A DNA stretch of 36,151 nucleotides from an uncultured Faecalibacterium sp. (GCA_900765105.1 CAAFQM010000038.1:1-36151), one strand, 5' to 3'; numbered from the stretch's first letter, positions 9,273 to 17,309 are shown. Numbers and translations: made by a program. Notes: generated by a model from the letters alone, not told the origin.

Positions 9273-9291
9273 ACAAAATTGAATATTTTGT
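9273..9291. other. AT-rich inverted repeat upstream of mgsA promoter
   Basis: ACAAAAT (9273-9279) and ATTTTGT (9285-9291) form a 7-bp inverted repeat with a 5-nt centre, ending 11 bp before the mgsA -35. It could be a regulator site or just part of an AT-rich UP region. Confidence 0.3.
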
Positions 9292-9302
9292 ATAAAAACC
9301 AG

Positions 9303-9331
9303 TTGTAAAAGATTGGATTTTGTGATATTAT
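9303..9331 (+). promoter_or_regulatory. Promoter for mgsA with extended -10
   Basis: TTGTAA (9303-9308) and TATTAT (9326-9331) are 17 nt apart, and TGA before the -10 makes it an extended -10 (TGn). Together with the 208-bp gap from the PBP2 gene, this gives mgsA its own transcription unit. Confidence 0.65.
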
Positions 9332-9396
9332 TTTTACCAAAGGACTTTTTCACCGCGCAAGCGGTTCCACAGTACAGAAAGAGGAGAGGGTAACGG

Positions 9397-9801
9397 ATGA
9401 CGATTGCACTGATCGCGCATGACTCCAAGAAGGAGCTGATGGTTCAGTTTTGTACGGCTTATTGCCGCATTCTGAGCCAGCATAAGCTGGTGGCGACCGG
9501 CACGACAGGCAAGCTGATCGCGGAAGCGACCGGCCTGCAGGTGCAGCGTTTTCTGGCAGGTGTGCAGGGCGGCGACCAGCAGATCGCGTCCCGCATCGCA
9601 TGCAACGAGATCGATCTGCTGTTGTTCTTCCGGGATCCCATCAACGCAAAGCCCAGCGAGCCGAACGAAATGACTCTGCTGCGCCTGTGTGATGTGCATA
9701 ACATCCCCATGGCCACCAACATCGCCACCGCCGAGGTGCTGATCCACGGCCTTGAGCGTGGTGATCTGGACTGGCGCGACATCGTGCACCCCCAGAACTG
9801 A
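9397..9801 (+). CDS. mgsA: Methylglyoxal synthase
   Basis: A 134-residue enzyme converting dihydroxyacetone phosphate to methylglyoxal and phosphate, a bypass of lower glycolysis used when phosphate is short or sugar phosphates build up. Recognisable parts are IALIAHDSKKELM at the N-terminus, the phosphate-binding ATGTTG, GVQGGDQQI with the catalytic aspartate, LLLFFRDP, and the ending MATNIATAEVLIHGL. Length fits the family (about 120-150). A purine-rich GAGGAGAGGG precedes the ATG. A two-way terminator follows immediately. Confidence 0.95.
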   Translation: MTIALIAHDSKKELMVQFCTAYCRILSQHKLVATGTTGKLIAEATGLQVQRFLAGVQGGDQQIASRIACNEIDLLLFFRDPINAKPSEPNEMTLLRLCDVHNIPMATNIATAEVLIHGLERGDLDWRDIVHPQN

Positions 9802-9811
9802 TATGTCAAAT

Positions 9812-9853
9812 AAAAATGCGCTGTACCGTAAAATGTACAGCGCATTTTTTTCT
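9812..9853. terminator. Bidirectional terminator between mgsA and the MnmA-like gene
   Basis: AAAAATGCGCTGTAC pairs with GTACAGCGCATTTTT around a CGTAAAAT loop. T-runs on the right and A-runs on the left let it stop transcription from both sides of this convergent pair. Confidence 0.85.
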
Positions 9854-9861
9854 TTTTGAAA

Positions 9862-10380
9862 TCAATTGACCTTGAAATCCACGGCCATCTCGGCCACGTC
9901 CTCGGGAGCAAAATCGCCCAGCGGAAGGATCAGCCGGGCCAGCGTTTCCTGCGGCAAGGCGGCCAGCGCGGGGCTGTCGTCGCTGCCGACGCCTGCGGGC
10001 GGGCAAACGGTGTGAATACCGTCGGAGCCGGTCTCCACCCGGGCGCGGTGTGCCGTAGCAACATACTGCATTCCAAGCTTGTCGGCGGCAGTGAGCAGGG
10101 CTGCAAAAAGCGGAGCGCCGACATTCTCCTGCCCGGAAAGGGCTTCGGCGTTCAGCACGATGCACTCGATGCCCAACTTCTCGGCCGCCTTTTTCGCGGC
10201 TTCGGCCTCCGCAGCCTGTTCTGCGGCAAGACGCACGGCGGCACCCGCCACTGCGAAGCCCTGCTGCTGCAGGATGCGCACCGCCACCGCGCAGGCGGCG
10301 GTATCGGTCATCTGGATCAGGACTTTGTCCTGGCTTTCGTAGGTGTCAAACCCGTTTCCGGGCAGAAATGCGTCGCTCAT
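9862..10380 (-). CDS. Degenerate MnmA-like protein lacking the PP-loop
   Basis: The 172-residue protein resembles the N-terminal domain of the tRNA 2-thiouridylase MnmA along its length. KVLIQM leads into the loop position; QQQGFAVAGAAVRL, AEKLGIECIVL, LGMQYVATAHRARVE and LPQETLARLILPLGDFAPEDVAEMA all have MnmA counterparts. But the ATP-binding SGGVDSS is replaced by TDTAACA (residues 25-31). The segment with the first catalytic cysteine (the PNPxxxCN region) is missing, DQSYFL has become DDSPALAAL, and there is no tRNA-binding C-terminal half. It is therefore unlikely to be a thiolase. The ATG overlaps the rnhA stop (ATGA), so it is translationally coupled to RNase HI. The homology is my reading of motifs; function is unknown. 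Confidence 0.65.
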   Translation of the reverse strand: MSDAFLPGNGFDTYESQDKVLIQMTDTAACAVAVRILQQQGFAVAGAAVRLAAEQAAEAEAAKKAAEKLGIECIVLNAEALSGQENVGAPLFAALLTAADKLGMQYVATAHRARVETGSDGIHTVCPPAGVGSDDSPALAALPQETLARLILPLGDFAPEDVAEMAVDFKVN

Positions 10381-10841
10381 GTACCCTGCCTCCCGCCATG
10401 TGCTTTGCTCTGTGCCACGGCCAGCTGGTCGCAGCGTTCGTTTTCCGGGTGGCCTGCGTGGCCCTTGACCCAGATGTAAGTGATCTTGTGCCGGGCTTCC
10501 TGTTCCAGTGCCTGTGCCCAGAGGTCCGGGTTCAGGGCAGGGGAGCCATCGGCTTTTTTCCAGCTGCGGCGCTGCCAGCCCTTGGCCCAGCCCTTCTGCA
10601 GCCCGTTGATGACATACTGGCTGTCCGAGCAAAGCCGCACTTCGCACGGCTCCTTGAGCTGGCGCAGTGCTTCGATAAAGGCAGTAAGCTCCATGCGGTT
10701 GTTGGTGGTGCTGGCGTCGCCGCCGCTCAGCTCCTTTTCGTAGACCTTGCCGTTGAAACGGTAGCGCAGCACAGCGCCCCAGCCGCCCGGGCCGGGGTTG
10801 CCGCTGCATGCACCGTCGGTGTAGACTTCGACCTGCTTCAT
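10377..10841 (-). CDS. rnhA: Ribonuclease HI
   Basis: A 154-residue RNase HI that cuts RNA in RNA-DNA hybrids (R-loops, lagging-strand primers). The metal-binding carboxylates are visible: D9 in YTDGACSGNPGPGGWG, E51 in NNRMELTA, D73 in CSDSQYVI, and D138 in GHPENERCDQLA; the basic handle region KGWAKGWQRRSWKK is present. The ATG at 10841 has AAGGAG eight bases upstream, and the frame above it has no better start. The stop overlaps the start of the MnmA-like gene by four bases. Confidence 0.95.
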   Translation of the reverse strand: MKQVEVYTDGACSGNPGPGGWGAVLRYRFNGKVYEKELSGGDASTTNNRMELTAFIEALRQLKEPCEVRLCSDSQYVINGLQKGWAKGWQRRSWKKADGSPALNPDLWAQALEQEARHKITYIWVKGHAGHPENERCDQLAVAQSKAHGGRQGT

Positions 10842-10870
10842 GCGGTTCTCCTTATGATAAATAGTACCTT

Positions 10871-10900
10871 TATTTAGCGCTCTTTTTCGGCTGCTGTCAA
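10871..10900 (-). promoter_or_regulatory. Promoter for rnhA
   Basis: On the minus strand a perfect TTGACA (10900-10895) is followed after 18 nt by TAAATA (10876-10871). The transcript would start near 10865, about 25 nt before the rnhA ATG. Confidence 0.6.
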
Positions 10901-10942
10901 GAGCCAATGTATAACCGGTGATGCTCCGGCCAAAGCTTGGAA

Positions 10943-10971
10943 TTGACAAAAACGCCGGAAAATACTATACT
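10943..10971 (+). promoter_or_regulatory. Strong sigma-A promoter for rnjA
   Basis: TTGACA (10943-10948) and TATACT (10966-10971) with exactly 17 nt between them, the best promoter match in the window. It is divergent from the rnhA promoter 43 bp away. Confidence 0.8.
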
Positions 10972-10977
10972 TATTTC

Positions 10978-11242
10978 AACAAAATGCGTATAGGGGCGCA
11001 CCATGGGCGTGCGTCCGGGCGTTCCACAGAAAAGCCACGGCCGCATCGCGCAGATGGACCTATCTGGCAGAAAAATTCTTACGGAACAGGCAGCGGTGTG
11101 AAAAAACACGCTGATAAGACAATTCTATACGGTGCATCCAACGGAAGCCGATGCGAAGATCCAAGGTGCTTCCCTTTGCACAGCGCGGCTGTTCCCCCTT
11201 TGGCGGGGACGGCCTGTGCTGCAATTATTTTTGGAGGTCAGA
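10978..11242 (+). promoter_or_regulatory. Long structured 5' leader of rnjA
   Basis: About 265 nt lie between the predicted start and the rnjA ATG. Stems include 10997-11016 (GCGCAC with GTGCGT), 11091-11113 (CAGCG/CGCTG plus TGT/ACA), and a large GC-rich hairpin at about 11181-11221 around CCCC and GGGGACGGC, followed by ATTATTTTT just before the GGAGG. The last hairpin plus T-run resembles an attenuator. No open frame with a Shine-Dalgarno is evident in the leader. Confidence 0.45.
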
Positions 11243-13069
11243 ATGGCACAGTCGAAAGAAAATACCGCAACTTCTCCCCGCAGCAAGGCTCCTGCAGCCG
11301 AAAAGAGCGCTGCCGCACCCGCTGCACAGGCTGGTGAAAAGCGCCCCCGCACCACCCGCCGCCCCTACTATAACCGCCGTCCCCGCCGTCCGCAGCAGCC
11401 CAAGGAGGCCGCTGTGCCCATCCATATCTACCCGCTGGGCGGTCTGGGCGAAGTGGGCAAGAACATGACCGTCTACGAGTGCAACGGCGACATGATCATC
11501 GTGGACTGCGGCCTTGTCTTCCCGGACAGCGACATGTTCGGCGTGGATATGGTCATCCCGGATTTCACCTTTGTGGTACAGAACAAGGATAAGATCAAGG
11601 GCCTGCTCATCACCCACGGCCACGAGGACCACATCGGCAGCATCCCGTATCTGCTGCAGAAGTTCGACCTGCCCATCTATGGCACCCGCCTGACCTGCGG
11701 CCTGATCCGCAATAAGCTGGAAGAGTTTGGTCTGGCAGGTAAGACCAAATTCGTGGAGATCACACCCAGACAGAAGATCAGGCTGGGCTGCTTTACCATT
11801 GAGCCTATCCATGTCAACCACTCCATCCCGGACTCGGTGGCCTTTGCCATCGACAGCCCCGCCGGAACCATCATCCAGACCGGCGACTTCAAGATCGATT
11901 ACACGCCTCTGGCCTGCGGCGTGACCGACCTGTCCACGCTGGCGGAGTACGGTCAGCGCGGCGTTCTGGCTCTGCTGAGCGACTCCACCAACGCCGAGCG
12001 CCCGGGCTTTACGGCCACGGAGCAGAAGGTAGCCGCCGGTGTGCGCAACCTGTTCGCCCGTGCCCGCAACAAGCGCATCATCATTGCGACTTTTGCGTCC
12101 AATATCTATCGCGTGCAGCAGATCATCGATCTGGCCGTGGAGGACGGCCGCAAGGTGGCCTTCAGCGGCCGCAGCATGGTGAACAACACTGCCATGGCGC
12201 AGGAGCTGGGTTATATGCACATCCCGGAGGGCACCCTCATCAGCGTGGATGAGCTGAACCAGTACCCGCCGGAGCAGGTGGTGCTCATCACCACCGGCAG
12301 CCAGGGCGAACCGCTGAGTGCGCTGTCCCGCATGGCCTCCTGCAGCCACCGTCAGGTGCGCGTCGGCCCCGGCGACTTCATCATCATTTCGGCCAACCCC
12401 ATCCCCGGCAACGAAAAGAGCGTGACCAAGATCGTCAACGGTCTGCTGCTGCTGGGCGCGGAGGTCATTTATGAGAGCATGTATGATGTGCATGTTTCCG
12501 GCCACGCCTGCCAGGAGGAGCAGAAGCTGATGCTCACCCTGACCAGGCCCAAGTATTTCCTGCCGGTGCACGGCGAGTACAAGCAGCTCAAGAAGCACGC
12601 CCTCACGGCGGCCAGTCTGGGCATCCCCACCAGCAATATCCTGATTGCTGAAAACGGCTCCAACGTCATCCTCAGCCAGGACGAGATGAAGCTGGGCGAG
12701 CCGGTCACGGCCGGTGCCGTCATGGTGGACGGCCTTGGCGTGGGTGACGTGGGCAATGTGGTGCTGCGCGACCGCAAGCATCTGTCTGAGGACGGTCTGG
12801 TTATCATTGTGGCCACCGTGGACAGCAAGACCGGCGAGGTTCTGGCCGGGCCGGACCTCGTCAGCCGCGGCTTTGTGTATGTGCGCGAGAACGAGAGTCT
12901 GATGGACGGCGCCCAGAGCATTGTGGAAAACGCGCTGGAACGCTGTGTGGACGAGCATGTGCGCGACTGGAACAGCGTCAAGACCCGCGTGCGTGAGGCA
13001 TTGAGCAGCTATATCTACCGGCGCACCAAGCGCAGCCCGATGATCCTTCCCATCCTGATGGAAGTCTGA
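11243..13069 (+). CDS. rnjA: Ribonuclease J
   Basis: A 608-residue metallo-beta-lactamase/beta-CASP nuclease with endonuclease and 5'-3' exonuclease activity on RNA, central to mRNA decay and rRNA maturation in Firmicutes. The zinc motif H125-G-H127-E-D129-H130 sits in LLITHGHEDHIGSIPYLL. The beta-CASP part contains ATFASNIYRVQQIIDLA and TTGSQGEPLSALSRMA, and HGEYKQL carries a C-terminal ligand histidine. The first 55 residues are an extra Ala/Lys/Arg-rich tail with many arginines (TTRRPYYNRRPRRPQQP), probably disordered and RNA-binding. The start at 11243 follows GGAGG by five bases. gdpP follows after 48 bp. Confidence 0.94.
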   Translation: MAQSKENTATSPRSKAPAAEKSAAAPAAQAGEKRPRTTRRPYYNRRPRRPQQPKEAAVPIHIYPLGGLGEVGKNMTVYECNGDMIIVDCGLVFPDSDMFGVDMVIPDFTFVVQNKDKIKGLLITHGHEDHIGSIPYLLQKFDLPIYGTRLTCGLIRNKLEEFGLAGKTKFVEITPRQKIRLGCFTIEPIHVNHSIPDSVAFAIDSPAGTIIQTGDFKIDYTPLACGVTDLSTLAEYGQRGVLALLSDSTNAERPGFTATEQKVAAGVRNLFARARNKRIIIATFASNIYRVQQIIDLAVEDGRKVAFSGRSMVNNTAMAQELGYMHIPEGTLISVDELNQYPPEQVVLITTGSQGEPLSALSRMASCSHRQVRVGPGDFIIISANPIPGNEKSVTKIVNGLLLLGAEVIYESMYDVHVSGHACQEEQKLMLTLTRPKYFLPVHGEYKQLKKHALTAASLGIPTSNILIAENGSNVILSQDEMKLGEPVTAGAVMVDGLGVGDVGNVVLRDRKHLSEDGLVIIVATVDSKTGEVLAGPDLVSRGFVYVRENESLMDGAQSIVENALERCVDEHVRDWNSVKTRVREALSSYIYRRTKRSPMILPILMEV

Positions 13070-13117
13070 CCCGGGGCACACTGCCGCTGAAACAGGCGGC
13101 GGAAGGCAGGAGATTTG

Positions 13118-15097
13118 ATGAAACAGAAACCAAGATGGACCCTGGAAATGCTCACCGCCAGCCTGGCGCTGTTGTGCGGGGTGCTGGTGCTTACGCTGCT
13201 GGTCCAGCGGCCGAAGGCGTGGGGCGTGCTGTTGATGCTGGTGGTGCTGTGGGGCATTGCAGCGTTCGCGTTCCGCTACCAGCTGCGCCGCTGGGTATCC
13301 CGCTGGATGAGCGGCACCAGTTTTGAAAAGTCCAAGGTGCAGTTCAGTCTGGAACCGCTGTCCCAGCCGGCAGCGCTGCTCTCCGGCGAGACGGTGATCT
13401 GGTACAATGCCCAGTTCCGCACCCGCATTCTGAACGGGGAAGACCGGCTGACCAGCCGGGTGCAGAAGACTCTGCCCGGGCTGGACCTGCAGCAGTGCCG
13501 CACCACGGCGGGCCAGCTGCTGAACCTTGCCGACGGGATCTGGAAGGCCCACAGCTCCACAGTGCCGGGCAATGCCGAGAGCATGACCCTTGTGGTGCTG
13601 AATGAGGAGACTGCCCTGCGCCGCACCGAAGCGGAATACAAGGCCAGCCGCCCGGGCTATCTGGTCTTTTCGGTGGACGGCTACGATGACGTGTTCGGCG
13701 ATATGCTGGACAGCGAGCGCGCCCGCCTGCTGGAGGGAATCAACCGCATTCTGGAAGAGATGATCGGCCGGGGCAGCGGCTTTCTGCGCCGGGTGGCCAG
13801 CGGCCGTTATATCGCAGTGGTGGAAGAACGCCAGATGGAGCAGTTCGCCAAGCGTGGCTATGACGTGCTGGACAAGATCCGTGCGCTGGACCCCAGTGTG
13901 AACCTGTCGCTGTCCATCGGCATCGGCCGCGGAGCCAAGACCCTGCGGGAAGCGCAGGATATGGCCGTGCAGGCACTGGACATGGCGCAGGGCCGCGGCG
14001 GCGATCAGGCCGCCGAAATGACGCCGGACGGCTTTACCTTTTACGGCGGCGTGAGCCACGGCGTGGAAAAGCGCAGCAAGGTGCGCAGCCGCATCGTGGC
14101 CGACCAGCTGGTCAAACTCATCAAGGAAGCCGACCATGTGGTCATCATGGGCCACCGCATGAGCGATCTGGATGCCATCGGTTCAGCCGAGGGTGTGCTG
14201 CGCATCTGTAAGATCTGCGATGTGCCGGCGGTCATTGCCGTCCGGCGGGACGCCACACTGGCGGGCAGTCTGATCGATGCACTGTGCAAAGCCGGGCAGA
14301 AGGATGACTTCATCGACCCGAAGGACGCACTGCCCATCATCTCCAAAAAGACGCTGTGCATCGTGGTGGATACATATCAGGTGGACCTTGTGGAGAGCAA
14401 GGAGATTCTGGAAAAATGCGGCAAGGTAGCCGTCATCGATCACCACCGCAAAGGCGTGGGCTACATCGAGAACCCGGTGCTGGTCTGCCACGAGCCGTAT
14501 TCTTCTTCGGCCAGCGAACTTGTCACCGAGTTGCTGCAGTACGTCGGCGACCGTGATGACAAGCCCAACCGTGTGGAGGCCGAAGGCCTGCTGTCCGGCA
14601 TCATGCTGGATACGCAGGACTTTACTCTGCACACCGGCGTGCGTACCTTTGAAGCCGCTGCCGCCCTGCGCCGCTACGGCGCGGAGACCGAGCGGGTGCG
14701 CCAGCTGTTCGATGTGAGCATGGTGGAGTATGCCGCCAAGGCTGAACTGGTGGAGCGGGCACAGATGTACAAGAACTGTGCCATTTCGGTGGGCGGCGAA
14801 ATCGCCCCGGAAGCCCGTGTGGCCATTGCACAGGCCGCCAACGACCTGCTGCGCATCCAGAACGTGGACGCCAGCTTTGTGGCGGTGCAGGTGGGCAGCG
14901 GCGTGAACATCTCGGCCCGCAGTCTGGGCGCTGTGAACGTGCAGGTCATCATGGAAAGTCTGGGCGGCGGCGGTCACCAGACCATGGCGGCGGCACAGCT
15001 CAAGCATATCACCCCGGAAGCAGCCCGTGCCCGCATCGAGGACGCCATCGACCAATACTGGGCATCGCAGAAAAAGAGCGTTGCCGGGGAAAAATAA
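13118..15097 (+). CDS. gdpP: Cyclic-di-AMP phosphodiesterase GdpP
   Basis: A 659-residue membrane enzyme that hydrolyses c-di-AMP and so affects potassium and osmotic balance, wall stress and beta-lactam tolerance. Two membrane helices (about 10-28 and 35-52) are followed by a PAS-like region and a degenerate GGDEF domain (about 170-300, FSVDGYDDVFG where the active motif would be). The DHH/DHHA1 phosphodiesterase has H346, D350 and D352 in GHRMSDLDAIG, D441-H442-H443, and GGGGHQTMAA with H620. ATG 13118 lies five bases after AGGAG; a TTG three bases earlier would be too close. Likely co-transcribed with rnjA and glf. Confidence 0.95.
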   Translation: MKQKPRWTLEMLTASLALLCGVLVLTLLVQRPKAWGVLLMLVVLWGIAAFAFRYQLRRWVSRWMSGTSFEKSKVQFSLEPLSQPAALLSGETVIWYNAQFRTRILNGEDRLTSRVQKTLPGLDLQQCRTTAGQLLNLADGIWKAHSSTVPGNAESMTLVVLNEETALRRTEAEYKASRPGYLVFSVDGYDDVFGDMLDSERARLLEGINRILEEMIGRGSGFLRRVASGRYIAVVEERQMEQFAKRGYDVLDKIRALDPSVNLSLSIGIGRGAKTLREAQDMAVQALDMAQGRGGDQAAEMTPDGFTFYGGVSHGVEKRSKVRSRIVADQLVKLIKEADHVVIMGHRMSDLDAIGSAEGVLRICKICDVPAVIAVRRDATLAGSLIDALCKAGQKDDFIDPKDALPIISKKTLCIVVDTYQVDLVESKEILEKCGKVAVIDHHRKGVGYIENPVLVCHEPYSSSASELVTELLQYVGDRDDKPNRVEAEGLLSGIMLDTQDFTLHTGVRTFEAAAALRRYGAETERVRQLFDVSMVEYAAKAELVERAQMYKNCAISVGGEIAPEARVAIAQAANDLLRIQNVDASFVAVQVGSGVNISARSLGAVNVQVIMESLGGGGHQTMAAAQLKHITPEAARARIEDAIDQYWASQKKSVAGEK

Positions 15098-15119
15098 CAC
15101 AAACAGGGAGGAACCCCGC

Positions 15120-16223
15120 ATGAAGCCCTATGATTATCTTATCGTCGGCGCCGGCCTTTACGGTGCCGTGTTCGCCCACGAGGCAAAGAAAACCGGCAAA
15201 AAGTGCCTTGTCATCGACAAGCGCGGCCACATTGCCGGCAACATTTACACCGAGCCGGTGGAAGGCATCAATGTCCACCGCTACGGTGCGCATATCTTCC
15301 ACACCAACAACAAGGCCGTGTGGCAGTATGTGAACCAGTTTGCCGAGTTCAACCGCTACACCAACAGCCCGGTGGCAAACTACCATGGCGAGATCTACAA
15401 CCTGCCCTTCAACATGAACACATTCAATAAGATGTGGGGCGTGGTGACCCCCGCCGAGGCAAAGGCTAAGATCGAGCAGCAGCGCGCCGAAGCAGGCATC
15501 ACCGAGCCGAAGAATCTGGAAGAGCAGGCCATCAGTCTGGTGGGCACCGACATCTACGAAAAGCTCATCAAGGGCTATACCGGCAAGCAGTGGGGCCGCC
15601 CCTGCACCGAGCTGCCGGCTTTCATCATCAAGCGTTTGCCGGTGCGTTTTACCTACGACGACAACTATTTCAACGCGCTGTATCAGGGCATTCCGGGCGG
15701 CGGCTACACCGCCATGGTGGAAAAGATGCTGGAAGGCACCGAGGTGCGCCTGAATGTGGACTATCTGGCCGACCGTGAAAACCTGAACGCACTGGCCGAC
15801 AAGGTGGTGTACACCGGCCCGGTGGATGCCTACTTTGATTATCAGCTGGGTGCTCTGCAGTACCGCAGCGTCCGCTTTGAGACCGAAGTGCTGGACACTG
15901 ACAACTATCAGGGCAACGCGGTGGTCAACTACACCGATGCAGAGACCCCCTACACCCGCATCATCGAACACAAGCACTTCGAGTTCGGCACCCAGCCCAA
16001 GACGGTCATCAGCCGCGAGTACAGCGCCGAGTGGAAAAAGGGCGATGAGCCGTATTATCCGGTCAACGACGAGAAGAACGGCGAACTGTATGCCGCATAC
16101 AAGAAGCTGGCCGACGCCGAGCCGGGCGTGATCTTTGGCGGCCGGCTGGGTGAGTACAAATATTACGACATGGACAAGGTCATTGAGGTAGCTCTGGACG
16201 TGGCTGCAAAGGAACTGGGGTAA
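15120..16223 (+). CDS. glf: UDP-galactopyranose mutase
   Basis: A 367-residue flavoenzyme that interconverts UDP-galactopyranose and UDP-galactofuranose, the precursor of galactofuranose in surface glycans. The N-terminus has the FAD-binding YDYLIVGAGLYGAVFAHEA, then GGHIAGN-like RGHIAGNIYTE, HRYGAHIFHT, the KGYTGKQWGRPCTELP active-site region and, near the end, FGGRLGEYKYYDMD. Length fits the family. AGGGAGGA precedes the ATG by seven bases. It begins 22 bp after gdpP and appears to share its transcript; no galactofuranosyl transferase or glycan cluster lies nearby, which is unusual. Confidence 0.95.
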   Translation: MKPYDYLIVGAGLYGAVFAHEAKKTGKKCLVIDKRGHIAGNIYTEPVEGINVHRYGAHIFHTNNKAVWQYVNQFAEFNRYTNSPVANYHGEIYNLPFNMNTFNKMWGVVTPAEAKAKIEQQRAEAGITEPKNLEEQAISLVGTDIYEKLIKGYTGKQWGRPCTELPAFIIKRLPVRFTYDDNYFNALYQGIPGGGYTAMVEKMLEGTEVRLNVDYLADRENLNALADKVVYTGPVDAYFDYQLGALQYRSVRFETEVLDTDNYQGNAVVNYTDAETPYTRIIEHKHFEFGTQPKTVISREYSAEWKKGDEPYYPVNDEKNGELYAAYKKLADAEPGVIFGGRLGEYKYYDMDKVIEVALDVAAKELG

Positions 16224-16289
16224 CCGCTTCCCGGGCAGAATGTGGTCGTGTGGGGCAGGCTTTTTGCCTTTTGCAAGAAGCATGGCCGC

Positions 16290-16740
16290 CGGGTACGTTC
16301 TCTTTTGTGTGCCAAAAGAGAACCAGAAAAGCACCCGCTACTTTCGAGGCGCGGGAGGCGGCGGGTTGCGGCTCCCTGCGTCTGCTTCGTGCCTTGGACG
16401 GCACTCGCATCCTGCAGGCCGCTGCCCCAACAGCTCCTCCCTGTTTCGGCCACTGGCCGCGGTCGTCGCCGTTGCAAACTAAGGGCTGTTCGCCCTTAAT
16501 AATCCCAAAGCGGTTGGACTCCATACAAAAAATCCAAGTCGCTGCGCTAAAGGATTTTTTGTGTTACGCCGATTTAAAGTCGCTGCGCGACGGCCGCAGG
16601 CCGACAGCAGCATATGCCGTTTGCCGTTACGACCCCTCCAGTGAAAAAGTAAATCAGAAAAATCCGCAGATTTTTCTGATTTACAAATTAAAAATAAAAT
16701 TCACGCTGAATATGGCCAGAGCGGAGCGGCGGCCATTTTA
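16290..16740. repeat. Hairpin-rich gene-free DNA, probable dispersed repeat
   Basis: The roughly 600 bp between glf and rplI hold no credible gene. Perfect or near-perfect inverted repeats occur at 16297-16323 (11 bp, GTTCTCTTTTG), 16480-16498 (TAAGGGC), 16526-16561 (10 bp, CAAAAAATCC), 16579-16591, 16591-16603, 16649-16684 (16 bp) and 16712-16736 (ATGGCC). AAGTCGCTGCGC is directly repeated at 16536 and 16577. The pattern suggests a REP/MITE-like mosaic. From memory, similar strings recur in Faecalibacterium genomes; copy number cannot be checked here. Confidence 0.5.
16649..16684. terminator. Perfect 16-bp palindromic hairpin
   Basis: GTAAATCAGAAAAATC pairs fully with GATTTTTCTGATTTAC around a CGCA loop. 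It could end read-through from glf in either direction, or be the core of the repeat region; the T-run lies inside the stem rather than after it, so terminator function is uncertain. Confidence 0.45.
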
Positions 16741-16759
16741 AATGGTCAGGCGCTTCCTC

Positions 16760-16788
16760 TTGCCCAAAAGCGACAAATGCGCTATACT
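16760..16788 (+). promoter_or_regulatory. Promoter for rplI
   Basis: TTGCCC (16760-16765) and TATACT (16783-16788) are 17 nt apart. A CACCGG/CCGGTG hairpin with a TTTT loop (16805-16820) lies at the start of the short leader, just before the GAGG ribosome site. Confidence 0.65.
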
Positions 16789-16839
16789 ATAAACACAACA
16801 ACTGCACCGGTTTTCCGGTGAGAAGTGAGGGATACTATC

Positions 16840-17295
16840 ATGAAAGTGATTCTCAAGCAGGATATCAAGGGCATTGGCAAGAAGGACGAGATCCATGAGG
16901 TCTCCGACGGCTACGCCCGCAACTATCTGTTCCCGCGCAAGCTGGCTGCTGTGGCCGATGCCAGCGCGGTAAATGTGGCCCGCAGCAAGGAAGCTGCTGC
17001 CGATTTCCACGAGGCTGAGACTGTGGCCGCCGCCAAGGCTCTGGCCGCAAAGATCGAGGGCAAGACTGTGGTCATCAAGGCCAAGGGCGGCGCTTCCGGC
17101 CGTCTGCACGGCAAAGTTACCGGCAAGGAAGTTGCCGAGGCTCTGGCAGTGCTGGCCGGTGCTCCCATCGATAAGAAGAAGATCGAGCTGGAAACCAAGG
17201 ACATCAAGGATGCCGGCGTGTTCAACGGCAAGGTTCGCCTGCACGTTGGCGTGGTCGCTTCCTTCAAGATCCAGGTGGAAGTGGAACAGGCCTGA
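16840..17295 (+). CDS. rplI: 50S ribosomal protein L9
   Basis: A 151-residue L9, which binds 23S rRNA near the L1 stalk and limits frameshifting. The N-terminal domain MKVILKQDIKGIGKKDEIHEVSDGYARNYLFPRKLA is highly conserved; a long connecting helix (about 40-75) leads to the C-terminal RNA-binding domain containing GRLHGKVTGKEVAEAL and HVGVVASFKIQVE. The ATG at 16840 is preferred over an in-frame ATG 15 bases upstream because the family starts MKVIL and GAGG lies nine bases before it. It is followed by a strong terminator and dnaB, the usual rplI-dnaB order. Confidence 0.96.
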   Translation: MKVILKQDIKGIGKKDEIHEVSDGYARNYLFPRKLAAVADASAVNVARSKEAAADFHEAETVAAAKALAAKIEGKTVVIKAKGGASGRLHGKVTGKEVAEALAVLAGAPIDKKKIELETKDIKDAGVFNGKVRLHVGVVASFKIQVEVEQA

Positions 17296-17309
17296 TCTGT
17301 GTGCCATCT

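Noticed and set aside
11225..14155. 976-residue open frame antisense to rnjA and gdpP
   Set aside because: Long antisense frames arise from GC-rich codon bias. It has no start context and its product is low-complexity His/Ala/Gly/Gln-rich. The same holds for minus 20870-22981 (antisense to ftsH), plus 28320-29978 (antisense to pyk) and plus 34201-35868 (antisense to nadE).
16250..16741. 163-residue plus-strand open frame between glf and rplI
   Set aside because: It runs through the whole hairpin mosaic, has no ribosome site or recognisable domain, and its composition follows the repeats. Similar spurious frames are expected wherever the repeat occurs.
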